Source of the DNA: Trogon surrucura
Taxonomy: Eukaryota; Chordata; Aves; Trogoniformes; Trogonidae
Direction of reading: 5' to 3'
Length of the DNA stretch: 64,000 nucleotides
Assembly (NCBI GenBank): GCA_020746105.1
Contig: CM036633.1
Location: 15,236,501 to 15,300,500 of the forward strand
The translations under genes were made by a program, and so were the position numbers. The notes under the pieces are model-generated. The model did not search any database, was not told the origin of the DNA, and saw only the letters and a program-made list of their open reading frames with translations. Numbering within the stretch: position 1 is the first letter of the stretch; each line of letters starts with the position of its first letter. Positions 12,401-26,787 of this stretch are shown here, piece by piece.

Positions 12401-15400
12401 AGGAGAGAGGCAGCACGCCAGGGCTGTCTGCCCGCACAACTGGCACTGACGGCTGTAAAATCATTAGTGGGAGATGAAGCAACACAAGCAAAGGGAGAGA
12501 TGGTGGTGGTGCCAGCCTGATATACAGGAGTCCTGCAAGGAATCAGCAAGAGAGGTAAGAAAAGGTAGATTGATAAACTAATATCTCCACAAGATCATAA
12601 GTAGAAAGGAAGAACTATGTGACATAGTGACAGAGGGGAAATGTGAAAACACGCACATATCCTGAAAAGGGAACTGGAAACTTCAGTGAATTTAGGCATT
12701 AGGGTAACACAAAAATGACCGAGGACAAGGAATAAGAGAAAAACCATTCAGAAGGGGTGCAATGCATTAAGGTTTTAAATAGTTGCTTACGTACTGCTAG
12801 TAAATGCCAAGATTAGGCATACCTGAAAACAGTCATACAGTGAGTGTACCCCGGAGCAAACCAATCAGTGGGGACGTAAGCCTCGCTGGAAAGTGTGAAG
12901 CATAGAAGGCAACGCAGAGAAGAGGACCATGCTCTTCTAACAGGATACCAGGGCTGACAGAGAACAATACTAATTACTACATCTGTACAGGTAGAAGCTT
13001 GACGTTCAGACTGAATGCATTGGTTGTCACAGAGAAAACAAAAAAAATTATCTTGTATGCTGTACCTCTTCCTCTCCCAGAAACCATCACTGTAGTCCAT
13101 ACGGCTGCATTCCTGTTTTGCCCTCAGAAGCAAAGCAATAAGATGAAGTTACTAATCCTTCCCCAAAATAAAGGTTACAGAAGAGATCCCAAGTACCGAA
13201 CAGACCTCACTTGGGCCATCCTGCGTGCTGTGACGACAAATCCAGCATTTGTGCAAAATACAGCATTTCAACCACTCCCTAGTTTAGCCAGAATTAGCCT
13301 TGGGAAGCATTCAGCAGAAGCTGGATACGTACAGAAAACCAAACAACTTCTCCTTGTCAGCAGCAGGTACCAAACACCACCTGGTACCTGCAACTAGAGC
13401 CTCCAGGTACGGGAGGAAGGGAACAGCCAGAGTCACTTCAGAAGGTGGGAGAGGCAACTGGTGAGCTGGGAGAGCCAACGACAGCTGCGCCCTGTTTTAA
13501 CTGAAGCCTCAACACACGGGAACTGTTACGGGTGCCGCAGAATCCGCCAGAGACACAGAAAGAAGTCGTGCACTGGAAGGGAATGAGCAGCCTCTCAAAC
13601 GCCTGCAGCACCCCTGTACCATATCAGAACCTTAACTCACGCTCGAGATTTTGTCTTTCAAGACAGGCAGGCACCAAAACCCATAAGGAGAAGTTAAGCT
13701 ATTCATTCCTGAAAGGAAGCAGAAGATAGCAGTGAATTCTACCAGCAATGAAAAGCACAAGCAACAGTGTGAGAACAACACAGAACCTCTCAGTGGTTTG
13801 TTTCACTACTTTGATTTAGAAGAGACACCTGTCTTGGTATTTTTCTGCATTTAAAAGTAAAAAGGAGCCTAAAAGTGCATTCACGTTTTCACTGCAGCAG
13901 CTTAAAGTTGTTAAAAGAGAACTACGACTGCAGCACGAGAGACCTGGGTCCCAGGACTCTCGAAAGGCTTAGCCAAGCATCTCAGCTGAAGAATTCTGGG
14001 GCGAACTCCGGAAGGACAGGAAGCTGATAACATACGTGCCCAGCAGATGTAGCATAACAACGTGTTACTTAATCCCGGACTGCCTGCAGGCAAATCACAA
14101 ACTGGATGGTGAGTGATGCACAAAGCGCTGGCAGGAGCCAGGCAACAGTGACAACACAGCTGCTGCCTCGTTCTGCTGAGCCCAGAGACTCCAGCAGGTT
14201 CTGGGAGGATCGTTTCCCTGTTTGCACCATCGTTTCTACGCTATCAAAATAAAAAACTGCAGCTGTGGTAAGCAGCAATTTCGTTGCTCAACGTTTGAAT
14301 TTTGGCAATTCCACTATGTTCTAGGGAGTACAAGGAACAGAGGGCAGCACTTAACACCTACGAGCACTGCAGGGTAAAATCGGTTTCGGCACGCGAGTCC
14401 CACTGGTGCCAAACGTGGGGAATAAGGAGAAGGGTATTTCTAGAAAAGGTGCAGTGAGGCAGTTTCCAGCGTACTTCTTCCAGGCACCAGAGGGAGACAC
14501 AAAATAAACCACGGACACAACTTCACAGTAACAGGATCCAACACATCTGGGAAATTTAAATTGATTTTCTTATGCCAGACTCTACAAAGAACTGGGGCAG
14601 CCGAGTTGAAATGAACCCAAGCATATATTATACCTCGATTTCAACCCCGGGTATCCTTGGCACGCCCCAACCATGCCTGTATTTCAGCCAGCCAGGTGTG
14701 TTAGTTCCACGGGCGCTGGTTCTACAACAACGACCTTAAAACCAACATGAGAAAGAGATCCCTGTTTCAGAACTCCACAACCTGGTAAAGCTAAATTTGC
14801 ATCACTATGCACACTGTTTGTTCAGACCTCATCACGGTCAAGGTATTTTCAAGGGAACATTCCATACACGTGCGTTGCCCTGCAGATTTAGGTTATTAAG
14901 ATTTCCAGAATCAAATTAACCGAATTTACTCTGGAACAGCACCCGACACTATAACTCATTTATGAAATAACAGAATACACGAAACTTGCTGTGAACTTCC
15001 GAGCTCCTGGAGAAAAGATGAAGGATCGATGAACACTAAGTGCAATGAAAAGGCAGCACACAATGCCTGGCACTTATTAAACAAAAATAGCACAAATCCC
15101 ACATACGGTGAATTTGTGTCTCACTGATTTGGCAAGTTGGGTTTGTTTGTTGGGTTTTGTTCGTTTGTGTGGTTTTTTAATGGGAAATTGTACATGTTTT
15201 TGAAATAGTCAGTAAAAAAAACTCCTAACTTTCTTCTCCTCGAAACATCCCAGTAAAGTTACATATTTCAAAACATAGACAACCTGAAATTAAAACTTTT
15301 CCTCTTTAGCGTTTTTTTTAAAATAAACCCTCTTTCGACTATACTGAACACTGTATCACACCCCTCAAACAAAATCACTGCCTTCTCTATAATACTTTGC

Positions 15401-15865
15401 TCCAGTGCACCTCCTCCACGGCAGGTCCCCCCGCACCGCTCTGCCAGAACCCTGCCCGCGCCGCCCATCCTCCTGTCCCAGCCCTCCCATCCTGACAGAG
15501 TTTCTGTTCTGAGCATCTCAGACTGACTCCCTGATTTCCCATCAGGTTTTAGAGAAAGCACAACAGCTTCCCCGCTGTAGGGGAGTCAACTGCAATAGTT
15601 CAATTTGCGCCAAGATCAAGCTCTATTTTTAAATTGTATTTATTTTACGCCCCGTCCTCTCACCCTGCCAAGACATGCTAGAACCTTACCTGTCTCACTC
15701 CAACCACGGTTTCTGAGTCTTTATTTAGAAGTGTCAGATTTGCTTTCCACAGTAAGAATAATCTAAACCGAATTGTGACAAGCCTAGGAAGTTTTGTAGC
15801 TACTGTAAGGTGAAACAGCATTTTTAACCATCTGAAGTCTCAGTGTGAAAAGAGCATCAAGAGAG

Positions 15866-16190
15866 GATCACAGAATCATTCAGGTTGGAGAAGACCCCTG
15901 GGATCACCGAGTCCAACCATGAACCCTACTCTGCAGAGCTCACCCCTGAACCATCTCCCCAACCCCACATCTCAACGGCCTTTAAGCACCTCCAGGGACG
16001 GGGACTCAACCCTCTCCCTGGGCAGCCTGTGCCAAGGGCTGGCAACTCCTTCTGTGAAAATTCTGTTCCCACTGCCCAGTCTAAACCCCTCCCTGTTGCA
16101 GTTTGAAGCCGTTCCCTCTTGTTCTATCACTAACTACCTGTGAGAAGAGACCAGCATTGACCTCTCTACAACATCCTTCAGGTAGTTTAT
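15866..16190 (-). mobile_element. CR1 LINE 3' fragment, antisense, different subfamily
   Basis: It begins GATCACAGAATCATTCAGG, then GGAGAAGACCCCTGGGATCA. The body carries the inverted CR1 3' region with CTCCCTGGGCAGCCTGTGCC. It is more diverged from the 1-9 kb copies than they are from one another, so it is a different subfamily. The right border near GGTAGTTTA is approximate. Confidence 0.85.
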
Positions 16191-16216
16191 TCCTCTTGTG
16201 TGTTTGCATAATTGAG
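16184..16216 (+). repeat. 33-bp dispersed repeat, copy A
   Basis: AGTTTATTCCTCTTGTGTGT followed by TTGCATAATTGAG, next to the end of a CR1 fragment. It matches 23257-23289 at 31 of 33 bases. Confidence 0.7.
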
Positions 16217-19200
16217 AAAAGGGTGCTCAAGCTCACAAGAGCTCAACTCTGCTGTCTGAGCCACGGGACTGATTCTGACGGCGTTCCTTCAGATGTACAC
16301 CAACGCAACCGAGAGCAAATTACGGGTCACCATACATAAACAGCTCTAGCCAACAGGATAACAAAGACTGCACTGTACTATGCACAGCAGAGCCAATAAA
16401 CGAATTCAAAAGACACCTAGATATGTTCCTGAGGAAAAAAAAAGAAGGTGGCAGGGGTCTAAGTGGTCTGGTGGGAAAACAGGAAAGTGAGATTAAGATA
16501 AATTAAAACAGGTTTGGCACACTGGGTTCGACAGCCCCTCCTAGTCTTATCTCTTCTGCAGCTTTTGGAACACATACAGTTATAAAATTGTTATTTTGCA
16601 CTGAAAAAAAACTTACCTATTTCCAAAGCAGATCGCCACCATGAGACAAACACTATTAAAGTGGCCCTACAACAATTCACAGGTATTTGAATAAAGCCTG
16701 ATGGATCTAAGACAGCACGTGATCTGTATTAGCACGGGGTTCTTGGAGGAGGGGGAGGGCAGAGAGGAAAGGGTATTGGGATTTTTGGAGGGTTTTTTGG
16801 GGGGAGTTTAGGTCTTTTGGGGAGAAGTGAGCATCTTCTTTATGTTTTAACCTCGTGTCTACTGTCCAGTCATCAGTTCCAGGGAACTCCAGTATCTACA
16901 AGTCCTTCTGATCAATTCTAAGGGTATTAAAATACATTTGTACTTAGAACAACTACTTGTATAAGCACACAGTTACTAAAAGACAATCCTCGGGTTGGTA
17001 AGGTTAACGATCAGGTTGCTGAAGAGGTCTGTTAGGAAGACAGACAGCAGCGATGTCCAGCCCTGCCCAAATTCCTCTTCCAAACCGATTCGGCAGCCGC
17101 CAGTTTGCTGAGTGTAAATCTACTCCCCGTGAGCCACGAGGTGGAGATCTCTGGCAGAGGAGGGCTGAAAGGAAGTCTTTTACCCAGCCTAATGTTACTA
17201 TTAACACTTGGAGCCATTGCATCAAGCCAATTTTTCTGTTTGTTTTTAAAGCTTGATAGAAATGTCACTAGTGGAAAAATTAAGTAAAGAGCACTGGTTA
17301 GCCACAGAACTGGACACACCTGGCTGCAAACCCACCAAAAGAAACTGACTTCATTAGTACTAGGGACAGCCGAGTAATATTTATACCCGAAATATGCCTG
17401 CACCAGTAGAATTTGCTGAGGCCACAGGCTCTCCGTGTGTTTTTACAGCTGTGTCAAGTTTTGGTTTCTGACTCTTGCCGACATTCAGGAGTGCTGAAGG
17501 AGCTCGGGCTAACAGGTCCCAAAACTTTGTAGCTGAGATTTAGATCTCAGCAATTTTAACAACGGGGTTTTGAAAGAATACAAGCTCCATTAGGAGTCGG
17601 AGCTGATGTAAATTAGTAGTTAGAATGCCTCCCATTCTAGCGCTTTCGGCTCCAATGAACTTGTCTATGAAAGAGCAGACGGCATATTTTAACAAACCAT
17701 CAATATCAGTTCAGGAATACAGTACCCATTTTCTGCATCGAGGGTTGGAATTGTCGCTAGATACGGAAACGAGCTGAATAACCGCAGCTTTGCCTGTCAA
17801 CAAGTTAAACTAATTGTGTCCAACCAGAGATTTCATACAGGTGCTCCGTCACTTAGACCACAACACAGGAATGTACCAACCCGAGTCAAACGCTGACCCT
17901 TGATATCCTGCATGACAGAAAAAGCAGGGCATGGCATTTCCTAACTCCTAGGAGCTGTGCGGATGACAACTTAGTGCCCTAAGAGTATTCAGTCAAGTTT
18001 CTTTTCATTTAACTTCTGAAAAAGGTTCACGTCCTGAAATTCGAAAACCTCAACAGAGGAAAATCAACGACATCTTTTTGTCTGCTATTCTTGTCTTGAT
18101 ACATTTAAATATCTGCGTTTGGAGATCCTGATTGCAGGATTCAATTACTTGAAAATAAATAGCTATTACACATATTTCTCAGTCAGCTCCCAAACCCTTT
18201 GTCATTTCCTCAGCTTCATTTTAAAAGAACCATTAGGGATAAATACAACAAGATTAGCAAGTAGCACCCAGCTCCTAGGGTGACAGCCTTTTACCTATTT
18301 ACCACTTAAAACTCCTGGCAGTTGCTAAAGCTGAGATGTAAGAAAGAGCTCAGTGAGGGCACATCTGTGTGAAGAGGAGCAAAGCGACGGAGAGTGAAGA
18401 AAGCAGGGAAGAAACAGAACTGCACACGCAGGGGCACGGGTGAAGCAGCGTGTTACGCCAGGATCACTAGCACCGAGGATGGAGAAGAAAGCGCTGGTAA
18501 GGAGCAGGGGAACAGCTCACCTCTTCGAACATCAACGCACGAATTACTTTCATCTAACATACAATGAATATCACCGGGAGAGACTAAAAAGTTCATTCAT
18601 CTCGACAAAATAATGACCGATGAGGAATAATTACAAGATTAAAGAGAAGAACCACAACAAATCACTCAAAGATTCTGCAAGCCCTGTACTTTCACAGACA
18701 CTGCGAGGAAGAGAACCGTCCCCATTTCCAAGTTCCCATCTAGGAGAGCTCACTAAGCTCTCACACACCCGCAGCGCCTGCTCTAGTTAGCTCTCACCTC
18801 AAGAGTTCACGTTCTCTCAGAAGGAGTCTCATTAAAATCAATGGGCCTCTGTGCAGCTAAACTATATTAAATATACACACAGATGTAACTGTTTTTGAGA
18901 TCAAGCCTATAAATGTGTACATACTTCATTTAAGCATCAGCTATTGCCACATAAAAGCGACGTTAACACTAGGTTACAGTCAAAAGTATATTACAGGAAT
19001 CACATTATTGCAAACTAAGCTTGCTCGTTATTACGCTGACTTTATCATTATTGCAAACAGAGATTGCGAAATTTAATTTCAAGGATGACCTGAAGAGACG
19101 CCGAACCTGCCAAGGCCGAGGATGGATGCTACTCAGGCAACTTCAGGTGTCCTGACAGTTGCATCATACAGCAACCACACCATCACAACATGCAGGTATT

Positions 19201-20549
19201 AACATCTGAGGTTTCAGACTGGATGAAAACATGAGGACACTGGGAGGTTTCTTTACACTTTGGGCAATTTTGGGGAGCTATGGAACAGTTTAGTTTGCAG
19301 AAATGGAAGGCCTGTGCTTCCCTTTACAAAGACCTGACTGTAAGCACTATCTTCTTTTCCCTTAAAGTTTACTGAAAAAAACCTCGATGCAGGTCTAACT
19401 TACACCGTGCTTCACTTTCAAGTTCTGCATGCCTGCAAACGGCTAGCTTTGCTCCTCTTTGCCCTGTGCTGCTGCTTCAAATCCTGCAAGGACAGCTACA
19501 AGATGGCATTTGAGATTAGTTCATGTAAGACAAAACTAGGGTCAAAAGGAACAGAGAAAAAAAAAATCTGTTCCAAAGCAGCATTCTATATGCACACGGG
19601 GAATCAAAAGATCCCTGAAGATTTGGGGGTCTCTGGGAGATGGGGTGTGTGGCTGGGGGTTTGGTTTTGGTTTTTGGGGTGGTTTTTTTTTTTTATTTTC
19701 AAGAAGGGTAGCCTTAAATTTACACCTGGCACAAAGATCTGAGCTGTTTCCAGCTCCTACAGAAAGCAGGATCAACCACTGATACGACATGGAAGGCACT
19801 TGGAAGGACAAAAATTCATAAGCTATTTCAGTCAATCTTTTTTCTCTGGTTTTATTATCTAATTTGTCCAGGCTCATTCACGTGGTCTTAGGGCATCTGA
19901 CCAGGAAAGTGGAGACTCCCATACTGGAATTTATGTAAGTCTATTAATATAGCAAGAAATTCTAAGAGGTCTGAATTTAGATTCGATTCAAACAATTAAG
20001 AGGACAACTCGTCTGTAAGAGCAAGCTGTGACAGAGTAAAGCCAGGGAATTCCCAGCAACTAGGAAACCAAAGGCAGTGCTGATGGCGTAACTGAAGTTA
20101 CAAAGACTCAACAACTCTCTAAAACCACACACAAAATAAAAGATCAGAGAGAACCTTCTTGAATTACTAACTCACTGGTTAATTCTCTTGTCACCAGCAG
20201 GAATGCCCCAGCAGCCCCCCAAGCGTGGCTGATGACTCGGGTTTGACAATATGTTGTTACCGCTCTATGAAACCCGCCACTCCTCTAACAGTCTAATTTA
20301 TTTCAATCACAGACAATACGTTGAATCACGGAGCGATTCTTTTCTTTTTCCACAGCACAGGAGATGGTTCCCAGCCCTATTCTTCCACTGGAGTGCCCTG
20401 AAGTTCGGCATCCTCAATCACACTGGGTCTTTGACACCACTGTGATCCTATCTCCTACCTGCATTGCTTCTGGGCTGCCTTCTCCGCAGGTTATCAGCAA
20501 CACAAGGCTGGAGGAGAGCACTTTGCACACATTAAGGTTAGAAATGACC

Positions 20550-20588
20550 TTTACAACTAACATTTACAACTAACATTTACAACTAACT
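20550..20588 (+). repeat. Three-unit 13-bp tandem repeat
   Basis: TTTACAACTAACA occurs three times in succession, the last unit ending in T. A short intronic tandem repeat. Confidence 0.85.
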
Positions 20589-21214
20589 AGCATAACCTTT
20601 CTCAGAACAGGCCATAAAGATCCAAACTTGTTCTTCCTTCAGACTTGCAAACTATTCTCTCCTTACGACGTTTCTTTTGTGACAAGGACTAGGGATACTA
20701 AGAATCCAAAATGAAAAATAAACTAATGGCTAGTTATAGCCATGTACAGGAACTTAACACAAACCTTCTCCCTAAATTTTCCTTTTACTCACCATCCTAG
20801 ACGGAGAGAAAATTCAAAGCTCTGCTGGAATTACTCAAGTTGCAGTTAAACACCTGGCACCGGTCATGTTTCTCAGAGCCTTACTCCTAATCTACAAATG
20901 CCCATTCTGTTACACCAGCAGCTGTTTCTGCAATCACACGGCAAACCACGTGGAGAATTAATTGCTTTCAGACAAATCAATATCTTCATCCAGGCCACGG
21001 TGCAGTTTCAGAAGCAAGGTCAGCGGCTCAGTACAACAGGCAGAATGTCTGCAGGAACAAATGGTCAGGAGCAACGGGCTACACGTGCCAGCTTACAGAA
21101 AGAAACAAAGAAGCATCTACAGGTCGATTCTTACACATTCTTCTAAGATATGCAAAGTTACAAAAGCACTGAGAGACAGGAATCATCGAGATTATCAGCA
21201 CGCAGCTGACTTAC

Positions 21215-21323
21215 CCCCATCACCTTGCCACGCTGTTCGACATCCTCCCACATGCAGTGAACTATGTAGCGACACATGTACTTTCCCGTGCGACCCTCCT
21301 GCTTCATTCGGACCAGGCACATC
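21215..21323 (-). CDS. UQCC1: UQCC1 exon (MCLVRMKQEGRTGKYMCR)
   Basis: This 109-bp exon has acceptor TTCTTGCAG and donor ATGGGG then GTAAGT. After completing the split Trp codon it encodes MCLVRMKQEGRTGKYMCR and continues through YIVHCMWEDVEQRGKVMG. It is the most conserved block of the family (human MCLVRMKQEGRSGKYMCR). A plus-strand open frame overlaps this exon but is its antisense shadow. The end is phase 0 and meets the next exon cleanly. Confidence 0.96.
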
Positions 21324-23256
21324 CTGCAAGAACAGAAACCCCAAATTCACAGCTTCTAGTTTTTCTCCAACTGTAAAGAGTAAATCACATATATTTTCAT
21401 TTATTTAAGATTCTCCTTACAGTATTTGATTTTGTGATTAGGAAAAGAAAAAAGCACATACAAAGATCTTTTACTTTTAAAAAAACCCAACAATTACAAA
21501 CTTTTCTGTTCTCTACTCAAGAGCTGTATCTGCTGGATTTTGGCCAATCCAGCTGTGGAAAAGTGATGGTGGACTCTATTCTGGCTGAGAGTGCTGTAAT
21601 CTAGTTAATCTGTGCTGCAACCTGAACTCCTCAGCCTGAAGAACACAGCACCCTTTGGAGCAGGAACAAATGACTTGTCTAATCCAAGGCTACCAGCCAG
21701 CTGTAATTCAGTGTGCTGTGTTTAAGTGCTGGAAGAGTCAGAACTAGCCAGGCTGTGAAAGTTTAAGCAAGTTACATTAGTGATCTCCTAAATTATTTCA
21801 ACTGCAGGGGTCTTCCGATACATGTTCAACCGCTTGGCAAACCTCCCGCGCACAGTCTACGCTGGAAGAACTCACAGGTTTGTAAGCGCATTGTGGAATC
21901 TTAATGAGAACAGCAGGCTGAGTTCTTTACTTCTTTTGGTTTTTAAGCATTAAAGCCACTTGAACCTCATCGCTGCTGTTCTGTCTGAAAAATAAATCAT
22001 CGGAACAAAAACCTTATTTTGCCCCTTTTACAATACCTGTAACCAGGACGAACTGAAACACAGGCTAATCCTTCCCCAAGAGGCCAGTCCTGTCGCCAGC
22101 CCCACCTTCCCTACCCCACTAATGAGCTCCGCTCCCGCGTTACGAGCCACAAGTGCCAGCCCAGGAGCGACGGAGCCACCGTAGGTGAGGCGATGCTCAA
22201 ACGCTGGAGCTGAAAGAAGCCACCGCTCTGCGCAGAGACGTGCTGCAGGTGGGAAAATGCTCACAGGAAAGTCTGCTCGGAGCTTAGGTAAAAGCAACAG
22301 AGCAGAGCCGCTGGAGGCCGCTCAGAAGCAGCTGCCTACTAACAGCAGGGAGTGCGTCACAAGAGCGAAGTGACGAAAGCGATGATTATTTTTTTATTTG
22401 TTCACTTCTTTAGCAGACATAAGATCCGTGTCTCCCTATAGGTATTAAAAGTATTTGGTGATCTGTGAATGTCAGCTCGACAGGGAGAATCAACACATGA
22501 AGCTTGTCTGTTGAGCTGATCTGAGAAAGGACAGACGCCAACCTTTACGATGGATTCTATTTCGTCTCCTGATTAGTAAAGGGAAGGTATTTTTAACCAG
22601 CAAAGGAAGCAAAACTTATTGCCAGTGATGAGTCAGAGACAAAACTAACTGAAGGCAACCAAAACTGCATTAGTCCTATATTCTATTTTTTTCTGATTAG
22701 AACCATATGTTTAAGACCCACAAAAGGGCCATTCAAGTGAGACACCACAACCTGATGTCTAGATGGAGAGCTTCTGAGCATGACACCGGCCAGCGTGAGA
22801 GACAGCTCGAGCCCCAACACAAGCCAGGTGGAGCGAGGTCACAAGACTGGAGAGAGGGACTGGGGCACGACGAGTGAACCGAGGGTGGAGTGACTGAGAG
22901 GGTCTGGGTGGAGGGTGGGCAAAGGGAAGAGCAGCGGTCCCCAGAGGGAACGCTGGGAGAGCAGTGCCAAGTTCTGTCTCAGTGACAGAACCGTGTAAGG
23001 ATTTGCACTGCTCTGTAAGGTTTCGTAAGGTTTGCACTGCGACAACTCAGTGTCTGTCCAACAGCCCCACTGCCCCAGCAAACGAACGCAATTAGGATGG
23101 TATCAAGAAATGAATCCTTGTCTTGCTCACAGAAAAAGACAAAGCTTTCTGCTAGAACAGCGGTCCAGAACTGAGAAAAGCAGTCCAGTTACCACAAAAA
23201 AAAACCCCAAAAATGGAAAGAGCTTCAAACTTTTGTGTCTTCCATTAGTTTCAGAA

Positions 23257-23289
23257 AGTTTACTCCTCTTGTGTGTTTGCATAACTGAG
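23257..23289 (+). repeat. 33-bp dispersed repeat, copy B
   Basis: AGTTTACTCCTCTTGTGTGT followed by TTGCATAACTGAG. It differs from 16184-16216 by two T-to-C changes. No CR1 sequence adjoins this copy. Confidence 0.7.
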
Positions 23290-25544
23290 CTGTATGAAAA
23301 AGTTAATTAATAAGAGTTACTGTACCCCAATTTTCTACTCTCTCTTAACAAGCCAAAAAGAAAAAAGACCCAGTTTAAAAGATGAATTTTTGGCTACAAA
23401 AAGCATTTTTATACTTCTCTTGCTGAATACGCAAGCTGAGGGAGGGGAGAGATTAAGAGTGGTTTGGCACGAAAACTTCCTCCCAAGCATAAATACTTGT
23501 TGCTGTCCAGTCTGCCTCCAGCGGTGGCAAAGCAGGAGGAGAGAGCAAAAACTAACAACGGGGCACTGCCGGGCAGGGCTGGAGGGGTGCTCACAGCAGA
23601 ACCTGCTGCCCACGACGCCTAAAAGGCGGCTCTGTGTTTGGATGCACAGTGCTGTCACAGAGCTGTTCTGCAGCACCACGAGTGAGATCATGGAATTCTG
23701 CAGTTTATTTGAAAACTTGGTAGTTTGTTACTACACCTGCTGTCTGAGGTCTGAAAGACGCAGACTCTTTAAAGACCATAAACCTTCTAACTAGATCAGC
23801 ACGGTGTGAAACGTTCCCTCGTTTCGCTACAGAATCTGTTCTGTAGTTTAAGTCAAATACTGACTCATCTTCCTCAAGCCACGAAAGCAAAATTATTTCA
23901 AACTATCTTTAGAAGGCTACCTACCTGACATTGGCTGGGTTGGATTATTTATGCTGTATTTAAATTGTGCAGAGAAATAAAAATTACATAAAAGGATGCC
24001 TGAAAAGGAACAGGAGCAGCTGCAACCCAACCCGTCTTAGATGAGATGCGCAGTTTCCTGCTCTGTGTTGTGACATCCACTTCTACAAATAGTGGTAACA
24101 AGCAGAATTCTGAACTCTTGCTAATCATGTTTGCACGTTATCCTGTGTCTCAGTCAAGTTCACTAACTACTGTATTTTCAGCTACATACAGGTCTTTGCT
24201 GGGATGCAAGCTGACAGAATTGAACCTGGCTGTGCAGTCTGCCTCTCCCTGGTGCCTTTGCTTCGGCCACTCCCTCCTGCTAAGGCAGGACCAACTAAAT
24301 GCCTACGGCATTCCAGATAATCTTGTTCTTAAAAGTTTTCTCAAGCAAGATTCCTCTGAAGTATTTTAAACCCTTTTCCCCCTGCCCTCTCCACCACAAA
24401 ACACAGAGTTCACTCCCTTTCTTTTGAAGCAGCGTATTTCAAAATGCTACGGTATCCTTGGTCTTCTCTAGGCAAATCTGAGGAACATTTTCCTGCAGGA
24501 ACAGTTTTCTACACAGTTGGTGACTCTTATTCTTCTCTGGACCCTCTCAGACTGATCAACACTTTCCCAAGCGCAGATTTCTTTAGGGCAAACAAAGCTC
24601 CCTTCAGACTGCCACTGCCCCAGAGAAGGCAAACCCAGACGTGGAGATGAACAGCTTGAGATTTTCTAAAAGGTCAGGACCTTTAAACAGAATGAAAGTC
24701 CTCCTGACATGAAGGTGCAAACCAACAGAAACGGCCTATGAGAGCATGACCTTCAGGAAAGAATACTGATAGGTTGGGTTTCGAAAGTATAATTTTAGCC
24801 CTGCACTGGAAGACACCAGAGCGTATCTAAAGGAACGTTACCTTGAAAGAAGTTACCAAAACCAGAGGCTAAACACAAGAGTCTCATTTTCCCCCCTTTT
24901 CTGACTGGAGGTAAGTAGGAAAGTGTACTCGCAGGCAAGAAGAAAGAAGAGACAAAGCTTCAGAGGACCCTCAAGAATCCCTAACACAGGAAGATACGCT
25001 CTGACAAGCATCTGAAGTCTAAAAAAGGTGGGATGCAACAAGCACAGAAACACGGTTGACTAGAACATGATGGGTGATGACAACAGCAAGAAAGGAGGCA
25101 GGGTTTACCAACCTGGGAAAAATTCTCATCTTCTCTGGCTTCAGAAGACACTCCAAATCACCTGAAACTAAAACTCTGAAGAGGAGGGAAGAAGTAACTA
25201 CACGAGAAAGTGATCTAGGCTGCACTGCAAGGGGGAACAGGAATGTTTCAACGTATGATGATCCAAATCTACAGGGTTAGGTCATCGGCCACCAGATGAG
25301 GAAGGTTTCTAGCCTTTGATGCAGGTGGTCCAGCAGGAAGGACAAAAATACTGAAGCCTTCAGACAGAGGTAGGATGTCCTTGACCTTGTCAGAGCTAGC
25401 AGAATCAATAATGTGGTGCTCCCACTTCACTGAGGTCAAACTGATTAAAAGAATCACAGAGAACAGAGCAATAAACCTGACTGTGAACGCAAAATTATGT
25501 CATGGAAGGATCCTGGTCACAGAGCTAATCACAAGCAAAGCCTG

Positions 25545-25699
25545 CAGCAGGGTTCTGGCACAGGCTGCCACGAGAGCTGGTGGAGTCTCTGTCTCTGGAG
25601 ATGCTCAAAGCCTGCCCAGATGCTGCTCTGGCAGGGAGGCTGGATTAGATGATCTCCAGAGGTCCCTTCCAAGCCCCAACATTCCGTGGTTCTGCGATC
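25545..25699 (+). mobile_element. CR1 LINE 3' end fragment
   Basis: Contains GGCACAGGCTGCCACGAGAG, the GGATTAGATGATCTCCAGAG block, CTTCCAAGCCCCAACATTC and a mutated tail TGGTTCTGCGATCC. A short diverged CR1 tail in a UQCC1 intron. Confidence 0.88.
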
Positions 25700-26775
25700 C
25701 AGGCAGTGAGCAGGCTTATCACGGGCTTCTCTGTATCCTGGAATATCAAACTTGATCTTTCCTTTGCGGTGCAGCACGACAGCACTCCTTAGGTCACGCT
25801 GCCAGGAACACGGAGAAGCCAGGCACAAAAACCTTGGGAAAATGAACCTTCAGTGCTAACCTCCACCGTTCAATTTTCACTCCTTTTACACAAAGCAGCG
25901 GGATGTGGTTCCTTCCCGCTCGTGCAGCATACCGCTGCCAGCCTGTCCACGACAGCTTAAACATAAGATCACTTCCACTTCCCTCGTTAAATGTCTCCTT
26001 AACATCACTGCCGCAAAGTCTGGCAACCCTCGGCCTTCTCCAACACAGCTTTGATCTTCGAATTTTTGTGTCTTATCTCACACTAGTTTCACCCCCCTGG
26101 TTTGTTTCTATGCTTATGGTGAAGGAAGATGATGCATCTTGAATTTGATGCTGTGTGTCACAGGGTACATTTTCCTGTCAGGGGGAAGTTAAGAAGATGT
26201 GAAAAAAAGTGTGTTCTTTGCAGATTCATGTTACGCCTCTTTGCTTTTCCCCAGACACTTATAAACAGTTTGGTTTTGAACATTTCTTGCAGCAGCTTTC
26301 CAAATATCTGCATGAATCAGCTTATCAATTAAAATTTTTAAGCCTTTTTTTTTTTTCCACAGGGAACAGTAAGAAATAAACTGCAAATCTTAAGAGTTTT
26401 CTTTACTTGATTCCACCAATTTCACTAACCAATTATAATTTCAATGGTTTTGCTAATTTATTCACTCTCCAGTGAAACAAGCTGCCCCATCTTTCGATAT
26501 ATTGAGGAGACAGGAAATTAAAAGGAGGGAAAGGGGAAAAAAGAAGGCAAGGAAAGCAGGGGCCTATGCTTAAGAGCAGCTATTTCAGTACAAACTTCCT
26601 TTCAGCCTTCGGATAAGCTGAATGTACATCTATGGGCTCCAGTTTCCTGAAAGATCTGGCACTTCACAAAAATTACTGTACTCCCTAGTGCATCCCTCTG
26701 ACCCTTGTAAGCATGTAATGCTGGAGGAAAACCTGATTTTTTTGGCTACCATTTTCACAAATGAAAAAAAAATAA

Positions 26776-26787
26776 GGGGGGGGGGGG
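26776..26787 (+). repeat. G12 homopolymer
   Basis: Twelve consecutive G after an A-rich stretch; prone to sequencing-length error. Intronic. Confidence 0.9.

Larger units (their letters stand above)
2782..21214. other. UQCC1: UQCC1 intron, 18.4 kb
   Basis: Flanked by exons that join in phase 0. It holds the CpG patch at 2860-3135, CR1 copies at 3808, 8617, 9048 and 15866, and short repeats at 16184 and 20550. The rest (4.4-8.6, 9.5-15.9 and 16.2-21.2 kb) is unique-looking sequence in which I see no exon, RNA gene or named repeat. Confidence 0.75.
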
